A DNA stretch of 64,000 nucleotides from Saururus chinensis. Taxonomy: Eukaryota > Streptophyta > Magnoliopsida > Piperales > Saururaceae. Below, one piece after another: positions 45,951 to 55,256 of the stretch (its first letter is position 1; every line of letters starts with the position of its first letter). The translations under genes were made by a program, and so were the position numbers. The stretch spans positions 13,640,001-13,704,000 of the forward strand of contig CP141150.1 in the NCBI GenBank assembly GCA_035235625.1. Reading direction: 5' to 3'. Under the pieces are notes generated by a model, which had not been told where the DNA came from, made no database searches, and saw only the letters and a program-made list of their open reading frames with translations.

Positions 45951-46363
45951 ATGGTCATCAAAACCAGAATAATTTGGTATTATTTAGTATAAAAGATCAA
46001 CGGTAATGTGGCCTGACAGCATTCGTACTTGTCATCTCTATCCAAGCAAAGACTGAAATTTCCATATTCCACGTCCACCAGGGATCTATTGAGCGTATGA
46101 ACTGGGCAAAGAAAAATTCAAAACATTTAACAGTTACAAAATGTGTTCCCTTTGCAAATGGGGTGAAATTGTTGGTCACCTTTTTTTTTTGTAAGTGGGT
46201 CATGGTTTTTCATTTTAAAAGAAAAGTTGTGTGTGCGTGGTCCCTAACTTCACCCATGTTTGACGGCCCGAGTCAATGGCGTATATAGAAGCATAAAAAA
46301 TTTACCCAGCTTGTAATTTTTTTTTATTTTTTGTGCAATTTTATATGTAAAATATTTTCAATG

Positions 46364-46530
46364 CTCCGTATTGACAAAGTGTACAACGTAAGGAATACAT
46401 GAGAATTGTTGATGTTTGAAATATGTGACGCCCACACTAGTGCACATTAGTATCTAGCATGTGTTGTCAATTTTACGGATAAACAGTTCTCATGTGTTCT
46501 TACGTTGGGCACTTTATCAGGATGGATCAT
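46364..46530. mobile_element. Small inverted-repeat MITE
   Basis: The arms AAAGTGTACAACGTAAGGAA (from 46376) and the inverse of AACAGTTCTCATGTGTTCTT (46482-46515 region) pair over about 35 bp and extend to CTCCGTATTGAC on the left. About 165 bp, non-coding, Stowaway-like. Flanking 45951-46363 and 46531-47160 hold no recognisable gene. An 11-base C run is at 46809-46819. Confidence 0.6.
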
Positions 46531-47164
46531 AAAAAATGCTTCCTTTTATATTTATCATCATATGGGACGATTTTAAAATGAGACGACTTACAATGAGCCC
46601 ACAACAACCTACAATGTCAATTAAAATTGGGTACGACAGGTCATCCTTTGGGCGTAACTAGCTACAACCGATTTCTACTACCACATGCCAACCTACAATA
46701 GGAGCCTCATTTTGGGTTCATTGCAGGTAGGTGCATGTAAATATCTTCCCGTCATATGTGACTCCTAGGGGATTTAAGCTCGTTATTAAATAGAATGTTG
46801 TTATTGCGCCCCCCCCCCCTCTTCTTTATAGTTTCATTTTCCCCCCATTTAGAATCCTAAAATCTTTCACACACACCCCATTAGTCCCTCCCCATTTAGC
46901 AGATATATTATTCCTTCTTCCACATTGGCGTTGGAGTTGAAGTTGAAAATCAACCTGTCACTCACCATCATAATCGCTGCCTCCACCACCACCACATCCT
47001 CCTCCTCCTTTCTTCACCTCCTCCATTTTTTTTCTTTTTTTTGCAGAGGGTTGATGAGATGGGGCTGCATGTGGTTGCAGCTTTCTTTTTGGCCGTGTTG
47101 GTCAAGGCCAACGGGCCCAATCTGGTTGTGGCAAAACATTGCTCCTCCTCCTATTCTCTATAGT

Positions 47165-48055
47165 TGGGGATGGGAGGGCAGAAGCATGGTTGGCAGCAAT
47201 CTCGGTGCTGACATTGTCATCGGAGATGTTGCTAACAGGGCCTCCCATGGCTAGCTAGACCCTTAGGCAGCCGAAGGTCCCGCCAATTATGAAGTCATAT
47301 GTGTAATATGTATGTCTTGTATAATAGAGTAAAATATTCAAACCAAAAAAGACCTAGAAGGGGGAATGACAATAAAGAAAATAGTACAAACTTTCTCATT
47401 TGGCCTAATTTTTTTTTTCTCTCATTATTCATTTTTAGGGATAGGCCAAACAATTAATCATTAAATATAGTTTTTCAACTTACTATGTGAGCATTTTTCT
47501 TACTATAAATTAGCAGCTTACTATATAGGTGCAAGTCATTAAAATTACCAAATTACAACCAAACCCAATATATATCCTTTCTTCTTATTCTCCTTCTTCC
47601 TCCTCGTCCTCCTCCTTGTAGGTAGGGAATGTGAGGGTGGAAGCATGGTTGGCAGCGATCTAGGCACTGACACTTGTCATCAGAGATGTGGCTAATAGGG
47701 CCGCCCATAGGTAACTAGACCCATAGGCATGCAGCTGCCCAAGGTCCCACCAATAATGAAGGTGTATATGTAGTATATATGTCTTGTCTAATAGAGTAAG
47801 ATATCCAAACCAAAAAAGACCCAAAAGAGAAAATGACATTAAAGAAAATAGAACAAACTTTCTCATTTGGCCTAAAAAAATCAAAATTTATCTCATCATT
47901 CCTTTTTAGGTTTAGGCCTAACAAGTAATCAGTAAATATAATTTGTCAACTTACTATGTGAACATTTTTCTTACTATAAATTAGCACCTTACTATATGGG
48001 TGCAATTCATTAAAATTGCCAAATTACAACCACACCTAATCTCTATCGTAACTTT
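47165..48055. repeat. 459-bp tandem duplication
   Basis: AAGCATGGTTGGCAGC starts at 47182 and 47641. Both are followed by the same order of words (CTAGACCC, GTATGTCTTG / ATATGTCTTG, CAAACTTTCTCATTTGGCCTA, TTTCTTACTATAAATTAGCA). Identity is moderate. A 109-codon plus-strand frame ending in the first unit (46925-47254) has low-complexity Ser/Thr/Phe and no recognised domain, so it is not called as a gene. Confidence 0.8.
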
Positions 48056-49184
48056 TTGCCTTATTGACAAGCAAGGTTGCCCGAGAGTTTAGGCTTGATG
48101 GGCAGGAATTACTTAAAGACGTTGGCCTTGAGGAGCAGGAGTTGCTCGAAGGCTTTGACCTTGAGGACCAGGAGTTGCTCGAAGGTGTTGGCCTTAAGGA
48201 GCAGGAATTGCTCGAAGGCTTTGACCTTGAGGAGCATGTCTATTTGAAAAGGGTTTGCTCGAGGGCTTTGGCCTTGAAGAGCAGGTTTATTCTCTCTGTG
48301 TATGGACTTGCATGTTAGACTAGTATGTGTGAGACACTTATACATGCCTGATGAATGAGAATGTTGATGCATGATCTAAAACGTATGTTAGAGATGTAGG
48401 TTTATATGATGTTGATGCATGATCTGAAATGTATGTTAAAGATACATCTCATGTAGGTTTATATGATGTTGAATTGCATAATTTGAATGTGTAGTAGAGA
48501 CACTTCTCATGCGGTATAAGTGATATTCTAAATAGTTTGAATTGTGCGATTTAGACACTATTATGCAGGTTTAGGAGATATGTATGTGTGATCAGAAAAT
48601 GATATATATCTTGTCAATCATTGATCTAAATTGTTATATTACTATGTTGTAGTGTTTTTGATGATTATAGTTATATTAAAACCATCACTGAGTTTGTTAT
48701 ACTCACCCCTCTTTCTTATATTTTTGCTTTGGGGCTGCGTAGTGTGACACACAGATGGACAGGATCCTCTCTATGAGGAAAGGTAGGAGAGGACTTTAGA
48801 GTAGATGTGGAGACCTCTTATGTGGCATGTTTTTTTGATTTTTGCTATGATGTTAGAACCCATATATGGTGGTCTTGTTTTGGATTTGTGCTATATTATA
48901 CCTTTAGATTGTTTGAGACATAGTCTTGGAGCCTAGTGTGGGCTATAGATTAATTAGTATGTGAGTTTGATATTGTGGTTTATTTTAGAGTTAAAGTAAC
49001 TCTTTTGATTCTACCTATTTACTCTTACTCAAAGTGGTGCGGTTACTCCGTAAATTTTAGATCGCCCGTGATTAGGGCATAAGTCTTCCGATAATCTTTT
49101 TATATCTCCTTGTCGCCCCCATGCACTTGACCGGCCCCTGGACTGGATTCGGCTCGGGTCGGGCAATGCCGGGGCATGACATAA
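48056..49184 (+). mobile_element. LTR fragment, plus orientation
   Basis: It ends GGTCGGGCAATGCCGGGGCATGACA-type (final TGACA at 49184). Internal landmarks are TTGTTATACTCACCCCTC near 48690 and the TAGGGCATAAGTCTTCCG stretch near 49075, comparable to 7110 and 7480 in the older remnant. The left boundary is unknown. It includes the minisatellite below. Confidence 0.5.
48100..48260. repeat. 39-bp minisatellite, about four units
   Basis: The unit reads roughly TTGACCTTGAGGACCAGGAG followed by TTGCTCGAAGG(C/T)... and repeats at 39-bp spacing. It would encode a 13-residue repeat ending QELLEG in one frame, but the frame is short and lies in LTR sequence, so I take it as non-coding. Confidence 0.75.
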
Positions 49185-50159
49185 AGGGCATTGATGGACA
49201 TATGTCGTGTATGGTGATCACCTGCCAAAACAAATATATATCTTTCTCAATTGCCTAGTGGTTTCTAGGTTTTGTTTATATAAAGAGTCATTTTGTTTTT
49301 TGGTAATGAGGGGCGTCGTCTGAATCCGTAGGACTTGAATAGAATGGGCAAGGCAACCAACTTCTTAGAGCATTGTATTCCATTGGCTTGAGTAAATCGG
49401 GATATAATCTCGAGGAGTTGGTCAATAGAATAGGTGTTCAAACTTAGACTTCAACTTCTTTAGGCTTGGTCTAGCTATTCCACCAACATCTTATTGATTA
49501 GAGCACGTAGTTATAATGTATCGTGTCATAGATTGTAGCAAAACAAAACATAAAAAGTATCATGTGGTAGATTATTTTTTCTTGATTATTTTATTTGTAA
49601 GGACTTGCACAAATCACACTTGATAGGATGACCTTCTTGACTAATAAGTTTCTTAGTCTAATTGTGCTTAATGCAGATATTGACGAGTGTAAGGAAAGAA
49701 GCCCGTGCAGCAAATCAAAAGTACGTACCAATTTCCCAGGGAGTTATAATTGTACATGCCGGCTTGGCACACACACTAACTATGGAAGCAAGGGCCGAAG
49801 TTGCATAAGAGATGGTAGCCCTAAATTTCCAGCCCTCTAAGTGGCTTTAGGTATAGAGCATCGCAACCTGATTGTCTTATCATTTCTTTCTCATGAAGGG
49901 CACCCAAATTTGATCATAAGTTATATAATTTGTCTACATTATATTATTATTGTACCTACTTTAGAAAAATAAGAAAAATTATCGATAAGCCAAAAAAATT
50001 ATCAAAAGAGTAATAAATTGATAATATAACTTTACTTGTACAAAATTAATAGGTCATATATGAGAAAATGTAATATTTAAGGATACCTTCTAATAACTTT
50101 TTTAACTCCATTTAATAATTATTATGAGAAAGATAAAATGAAAAGTATTATAAATATGG

Positions 50160-50300
50160 CATGTTTTGAAAAAAAGAAACTATTAAAGTTGGACTGAGGG
50201 AGTATAATTTAACTATGAGGAAAGTATATTATAATCCTCCGTCTTATATTAATATTTATATTTTGAAAAAACAAATATAGTTATTAATTTGGAATAGAGA
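50160..50300. mobile_element. MITE-like ends in the WAK pseudogene intron
   Basis: GGACTGAGGGAGTATAATTT at about 50193 and CCTCCGTCTTATATTAATATT at about 50237 are Stowaway-type termini facing away from each other. They probably represent two neighbouring or nested MITE pieces. Confidence 0.45.
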
Positions 50301-50604
50301 GAGCATAATTTTACTACTTAAAATGGGCTTTTTACTTGTTGACAAGTATTGGTAACTACACCAAAATGAGAAATGTGGCTATTTAGACCCCCTTAACCCC
50401 TTAGCATCCCAAGGATACAAAACAACTTTTGCATTTTTTAAACTTACTTCCCTTACCTATATCTCTCACTTATTACCCTAACTTAAAAAACACCAAGTCC
50501 TTCTTTTCTACTTTTTTGACAATGATGACACCACCATTAGTGGTAGAAGCATCTATGGCGGCCCCACTCCCCTCCCTTATGGCCTCTGCTTTCCCCTTTC
50601 CCTC

Positions 50605-50790
50605 CTCCTCCTCTTTCTTTTTTTCTTCTACCTCTTCTTCCTTATCTTCATCCTCGATAACAGAAAGTCTTTCTTTTTCTCTTTTAGCTCTTCCTCTTTA
50701 TCTTCATCCTTGACAACAGAAAGTCTTTCTTTTTCTCTTCTACCTCTTCCTCCTTATCTACATCCTCCACAATAGAAAGCCAATGTCGTG
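50605..50790. repeat. 56-bp pyrimidine-rich tandem repeat
   Basis: CAGAAAGTCTTTCTTTTTCT occurs at 50661 and 50717, with a partial third unit (ATAGAAAGCC) after it. It lies within the WAK pseudogene intron and yields only Ser/Phe/Leu-rich frames. Confidence 0.8.
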
Positions 50791-52249
50791 GTCATGTCGA
50801 GCACATATGCACACCTCCAATTCAGCTCCCCACTCGTACAATTGTTAGGAAGGAGGAAGGGGAGGCACAACGGTAGGGAGCTAAATTTGGGGCCGGGCTG
50901 GTGGTGCTATTAGGTGGGGCTTCAGTAAGGTACGGGCGAAGAAGAGAGGAGGAAGGGGTAGATTGAAGTAAAGTAAAGAATGAACAAAATGTATATATTG
51001 TGGGGTATAGATATAAAAATTCGAAAACCACGATCTAATAATAATCTTAGAATCGCAGTGCTTGGGGATTCTTACATCCATATGCCTTTACACACATTAG
51101 CTTCCTCCAACAATTATACATAGTTCGTACTTCTGTATTGGGTGTAGATTTCGGCTTCAACTTCATTTTCCCCCCTTAATCCACCTCGAAAAGTTATTGG
51201 CAGGAAACTGACCTGAATTTCAACTTTATTCAGGTGTTTCCCTTAGCATCCTGTTCTTGCTTCTATTGTCTTCATGGCTATATTGGGGATTCAAGAAAAG
51301 AAGGTTCATCAAACTCAATGAAAAGTTCTTTAAAGCTAATGGGGTCTACTACTGCAGCGACAACTATTAACTCAATCAGGATCAACTTATGAGGCCACTC
51401 CGATCTTCACAGAGGAGGAGATCATACGGGCAACAGATAACTACAGCGACAATCGAATCATTGGCAGAGGAGGCTGTGGCATAGTCTACAAGGGCATCTT
51501 GCCAAACAATAGATTGGTGGCCATCAAGAAATCCAAACTAGAAGGAGTCAGACAGACTGAGCAGTTGTTCATAAATGAGATTACAATTCTTCTACAAGTC
51601 AACCTAGAAATGTGGTGAAGTTTTTGGGCTGCTTCTTGGAGGTCCAGGTCCAGCTATTGGTGTACGAGTTCGTCCACAATGGGACCCTCTTCCAGCATAA
51701 TCATGTGGAAAGTCAGGCCTCTTCTATTTCGTGGAACAATCGTTTGAGAATAGCAGCAGAAGCTGCAGGCGCGCTTGCCTACTTGCACTCATCGGCATCA
51801 ATACACATATTGCATGCAGACGTCAAGTCCGCCAACATTCTCCTGGACAACAATTACACAGCCAAAGTGTCAGATTTTGGGACATCTAAATTAGTTCCGT
51901 TAGACCATAATCAGACACAACACTGGCTCGGGGGACATTGGGATATTTGGACCTTTGAATACTTCCAGACGAGCCAGTTAACAGACGAGCGATGTTTATA
52001 GTTTCGGGGTGGCGCTGGTTGAGCTACTATCAGCAAAAATGCCAATTTCCTTTGAGTGCTCCCACGAGGAGAGGAATTTGTCAATGCGTTTCATCTCCTC
52101 CATATGCGGTCACAATGCTACAATAGTTGAGAAAACAGACCACAAAACACAAAATGGTATAAGACTTAGGAGAACTTAAACTACGTGAAGAGTTAATTAC
52201 GGAAAAAGCCCACTTAAGAGAACCGACGCCAGTTTTTTCTAAAGAAAAC

Positions 52250-52665
52250 TTTCTTTTTAGGTGACGGGTACATATAGCCTCATTCGAAATTTTATTGAGA
52301 AAAAATAGCAGCGTGATTAAATAAAGCTATGTTGAGGTTTTTCTTGAAAGTGATCAATGCAAGGTAGAATAAACTCTTGCAGCACTCTAGGTTATGTAAA
52401 ATTAGAATTGAATTTTGTTTGGATTAAAATGATCAGTCCTCTAAAGGAAGTCCACTCGTGGGACCATCTCAAGTCTTCCATTTGCCCGCACCCCACCTCC
52501 ACGAAAGCCAAAAAGATGCCTTTTTTGCATTATATCTTCTTCTGGCTCAACTTGGCAAGCATGTCGCACAAGAGTGTTGTGTCCAGATTCCAGGAAGCCG
52601 GACATTTCAATAATCAAGACAACCGTGGCGCTGCCCTTGCTCATTTTGCTCTTCCTTCTTCTACT
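52250..52665 (+). pseudogene. Orphan WAK promoter and signal-peptide start
   Basis: It is collinear with 53950-54340, the region upstream of the WAK first exon at 54293 (words AACTCTTGCAGCACTCTAGGTTATGTAAA, split across both copies, and GTGTCCAGATTCCA). At the position of the ATG in that copy the base triplet is ATC (about 52614), and the following codons (KTTVALPLLILLFL) still resemble the signal peptide. Similarity stops at about 52660. A WAK 5' end truncated by foreign sequence, with its start codon lost. Confidence 0.75.
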
Positions 52666-53280
52666 ACATTAAATTCTATTTTTTTCCCTCTCCCCTATTT
52701 CTTCCGGAGATTTTCACTTCGGCGACACATCGGATTGGCAGTGTAGGCTGAACTGGCTTACACACCCAGTCCAGCGGCTGGACTGACTACGTAGGCCAAA
52801 TTGGCTTGCGCAGCCAGTCCTGTGGCACAAGCCAGTCCAACGGCTTGTGCAGTCGGTGGTCTGCAACCAAAGCGACTGCTTTGGCAACAGGCCGCAGCCA
52901 GATCTGGCCGCCAGCTGCACAAGCAGCTATCTAGTAGTCAGATCTAGCCGTTGGCTGCTCTAGCGGCCAGATCTAGCCACCGGCGATGAGTGAGGCCGTG
53001 ACTAGCAGTCGCGACTGTTCATCATGAAGGTCGCTCGCTTTAACGCCGGTGTTGGAGAAGAGGCACCCATAACGGAGAAGGAGAAGAAAGTGGGAAAAAA
53101 AAAAGTGTTAGTAAAAATAAAGATATGATAGATTTTAAAGAAAGAAGTTGGGGTAAAAATGAAATAGGAAACCGTGCAAAAAAAGTGAGGTTTAAATAAC
53201 CACATTCTTTATAAAAAAGTGTGATAAAGGTCATTATAAAAGTGGGGATGATCAATATGTTTGTTGCCGCCTCTTTTTAA
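52666..53280. other. Inserted non-coding sequence between WAK copies
   Basis: A GC-rich part (52745-53040) has short repeated phrases (CAGTCC(A/G)GCGGCT, CAGATCT(A/G)GCCG) in direct and inverse orientation. An AT-rich part follows. No gene. Confidence 0.5.
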
Positions 53281-53693
53281 GGGTCCTTTTGGGATACAAT
53301 TTTTGTGAGTGGAAAATGACTTGTTTACATTGGAAATTGTTTTTCAAGCAAAAAACCGTTTCGAAAGATCATTTAACGTTAAAATAACTTTCTTGGCATA
53401 AGTCAATTTTTAAGTCAATTCAAAACAAATTGACCAAAAATCTACTTTCTTTAAGAATAAATAAAATTATTTATTTTTTGAAATGATATGAAAAGACATT
53501 TTACCCATTATATTAGAGGATATTTTTGTCATTTTTACATGAAAATCAAAATTGAGCTAAAATCTGATTTCTTTTTGAAATCATCTAATAAAACCCTATC
53601 CAAACGTCTTGTACTTTTGCCTTTTTTTATTAAAAATTAATTCTCTTACAAAGTTATTTTCTTTCTACTTCAAATTGTTTGCCAAACGCCCCC
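53281..53693. mobile_element. Tourist-like MITE, TAA target duplication
   Basis: The left end is GGGTCCTTTTGGGATACAAT and the right end is the inverse of GGGGGCGTTTGGCAAACAAT. TAA occurs directly outside both ends (53278-53280 and 53694-53696), the usual PIF/Harbinger target. About 413 bp, AT-rich and non-coding. Confidence 0.7.
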
Positions 53694-54292
53694 TAAGTCG
53701 CTATGGCAAGATGTTCTCGCCGCGACTAGAATATTTGTCTGCAATCAAGGCGGGCTTGGGTGGCGATGTCAGGTTGTTGCGCTCTTTGTGGGTGCCTAAA
53801 GATAGGCAGATTTGAAGCCAAGAGGTGGGAGGGGAGAGACGAGGCCGAGATAGGAGGCCACGAATGCCGATGCTAGAGAAGAAGAAGCAACCTTTTTATT
53901 CTAGGGGTAGATTGGGAAATGGGATTAGTAAAAGAAAAAAAAATTAAAAATTAAGGAAGTTTCATGGGGTACATATAGCAGCTTGATTAAATAAAACTAT
54001 GTTGAGGTTTTTCTTGAAAGCGAATCCAAGATAGATAGAATAAACTCTTGCAGCACTCTAGGTTATGTAAATTTAGAAGTGAACTTTGTTTGGATTAAAA
54101 TGGTCATGAGTCGTCTAAAGGAAGTCCACTCCTGGGACCATCTAAGTCTTCCGTGGGCCCGCTAATCCCCACTGCCACTAAAGCCAAAAAGAAGCCTTCT
54201 TTGCATTATATCTTCTCCTGGCTCAACTGGGCATGCATGCCTCACAAGAGTGGCGTGTCCAGATTCCAGCAAGCCGGACAATCCAATTAATT

Positions 54293-54910
54293 ATGAAGAC
54301 AACAATGGCGCTGCCCTTGCCGCTGTTGCTCCTGCTCACGATCTGGCCACCACCTTCGAGCTCGGCTTCACCGGAGATGGCCATGCCCGGCTGCCGAAGC
54401 ACATGCGGCAACTTCAGCGTCCCCTTCCCCTTCGGGATGGGGCCTAGAAACTGCTACCTGAATGAGAGCTTTCGCGTATACTGCAATGAATCGTACAACC
54501 CCCAGCGGCTCTTTATAAACAAATTCCACGTCTATAATCTGTCGTTGGACGGCCGTATTCGGATCGATGGGTGGATGTCGTGGGAGTGCTACAACGCCTC
54601 AGGGAACATAGTTAACAAAGTCAATATGGCCAACTCTATGGGCCCGCCCTTCACATTCTCGGCCTCGCTCAATAAGTTCACGGCCATTGGGTGCGATACA
54701 AAGGCCTTCATCATCGGCTCTGAAGGCCGAAGCTACACTAGCGGGTGCGTATCCCTGTGCGACAGCGAGAACAACGTGATTGACGGCTCCTGCACGGGGA
54801 TCGGGCGCTTCGGATTGGCTGTGATGCACTCCCACCGGGGTGGGTGGGAGTGCCCAATCACAGCAGTACACATCACCTGGGTGGGAGCAGGAGACCGGGT
54901 TACTCGATGA
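54293..54910 (+). pseudogene. Wall-associated kinase first exon, truncated
   Basis: The extracellular part of a WAK receptor would bind cell-wall pectin. The ATG at 54293 follows a promoter region shared with 52250-52614. The frame begins with a signal peptide (MKTTMALPLPLLLLLTIW) and continues with the galacturonan-binding GUB_WAK domain: CRSTCGNFSVPFPFGMGP, NCYLNESFRVYCN, GCDTKAFIIG and YTSGCVSLC. After GSCTGIG (about 54804) the family would continue with a double Cys, but here it changes to sequence built from inverted and tandem repeats. The frame stays open to 54910 by chance. No EGF, membrane or kinase exons follow. The 5' part looks undamaged, so it could be transcribed as a truncated, secreted form. 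Confidence 0.8.
54815..54900. repeat. Inverted repeat at the WAK break point
   Basis: GCACTCCCACC at about 54827 and its inverse GGTGGGAGTGC at about 54842 form a tight hairpin. The outer words GGCTGTGAT and ATCACAGC can also pair. It sits exactly where WAK similarity ends. Confidence 0.6.
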
Positions 54911-54980
54911 CCCGGGTGAAGGATGGTTTTGTGAAAGGGCGACTGGTCGAAGATATTAATCAGAGCCGGGCCAGGACAGT

Positions 54981-55256
54981 GGAGTGCTCTTCAAGGAACC
55001 TACTTTCAGAACTCCCGCTCCCACCCACCCCAGCAATCGGAGGAGCGCTCTGCAACTCACCCATCCCGGTGCTCCCGCTCCCACCTGGTGACCAGAGAAG
55101 CGGCGATCGACGCCGGAGAAGAGTGGAGTGCTCTTCAAGGAACCCACTTTCAGAACTCCTGCTCCCACCCACCCCGGTGATCGGAGGAGTGCTCTGCAAC
55201 TCACCCATCCCGGTGACCAGAGAAGCGGTGATCGACGCCGGAGAAGAGTTCTTAGG
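54981..55256. repeat. 144-bp tandem duplication downstream of WAK exon
   Basis: GGAGTGCTCTTCAAGGAACC starts at 54981 and GGAGTGCTCTTCAAGGAACC again at 55125. The second unit lacks about 17 bases (a CCGCTCCCACCTG stretch). Frames here are repeat artefacts. Confidence 0.85.

Larger units (their letters stand above)
49677..52105 (+). pseudogene. Wall-associated kinase, EGF and kinase exons, broken
   Basis: WAK proteins span the plasma membrane, bind pectin outside and signal through a Ser/Thr kinase inside. Exon 49677-49814 encodes a calcium-binding EGF module (DIDECKERSPC, FPGSYNCTC) lacking some expected cysteines. After an expanded intron, the exon from 51234 encodes the membrane span (SILFLLLLSSWLYW), juxtamembrane KKRRFIKLNEKFF, G-loop GRGGCGIVYKG and VAIKKSK. 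It then has the catalytic loop with HAD in place of [13 protein letters not shown], and DFGTSK. Frameshifts occur near 51341 (one base lost), 51603 (about two lost), 51925-51955 and 51988. Similarity ends near 52105, before the C-terminal lobe is complete. No extracellular GUB_WAK exon precedes it. Clearly non-functional. Confidence 0.9.

Noticed and set aside
46925..47254. 109-codon frame with hydrophobic and Ser/Thr-rich start
   Set aside because: Half of it lies in a 459-bp tandem duplicate whose second copy has no corresponding frame. No known domain or splice context.
50429..51081. Ser/Phe-rich frames between the WAK EGF and kinase exons
   Set aside because: They come from 56-bp pyrimidine-rich repeats within the intron.
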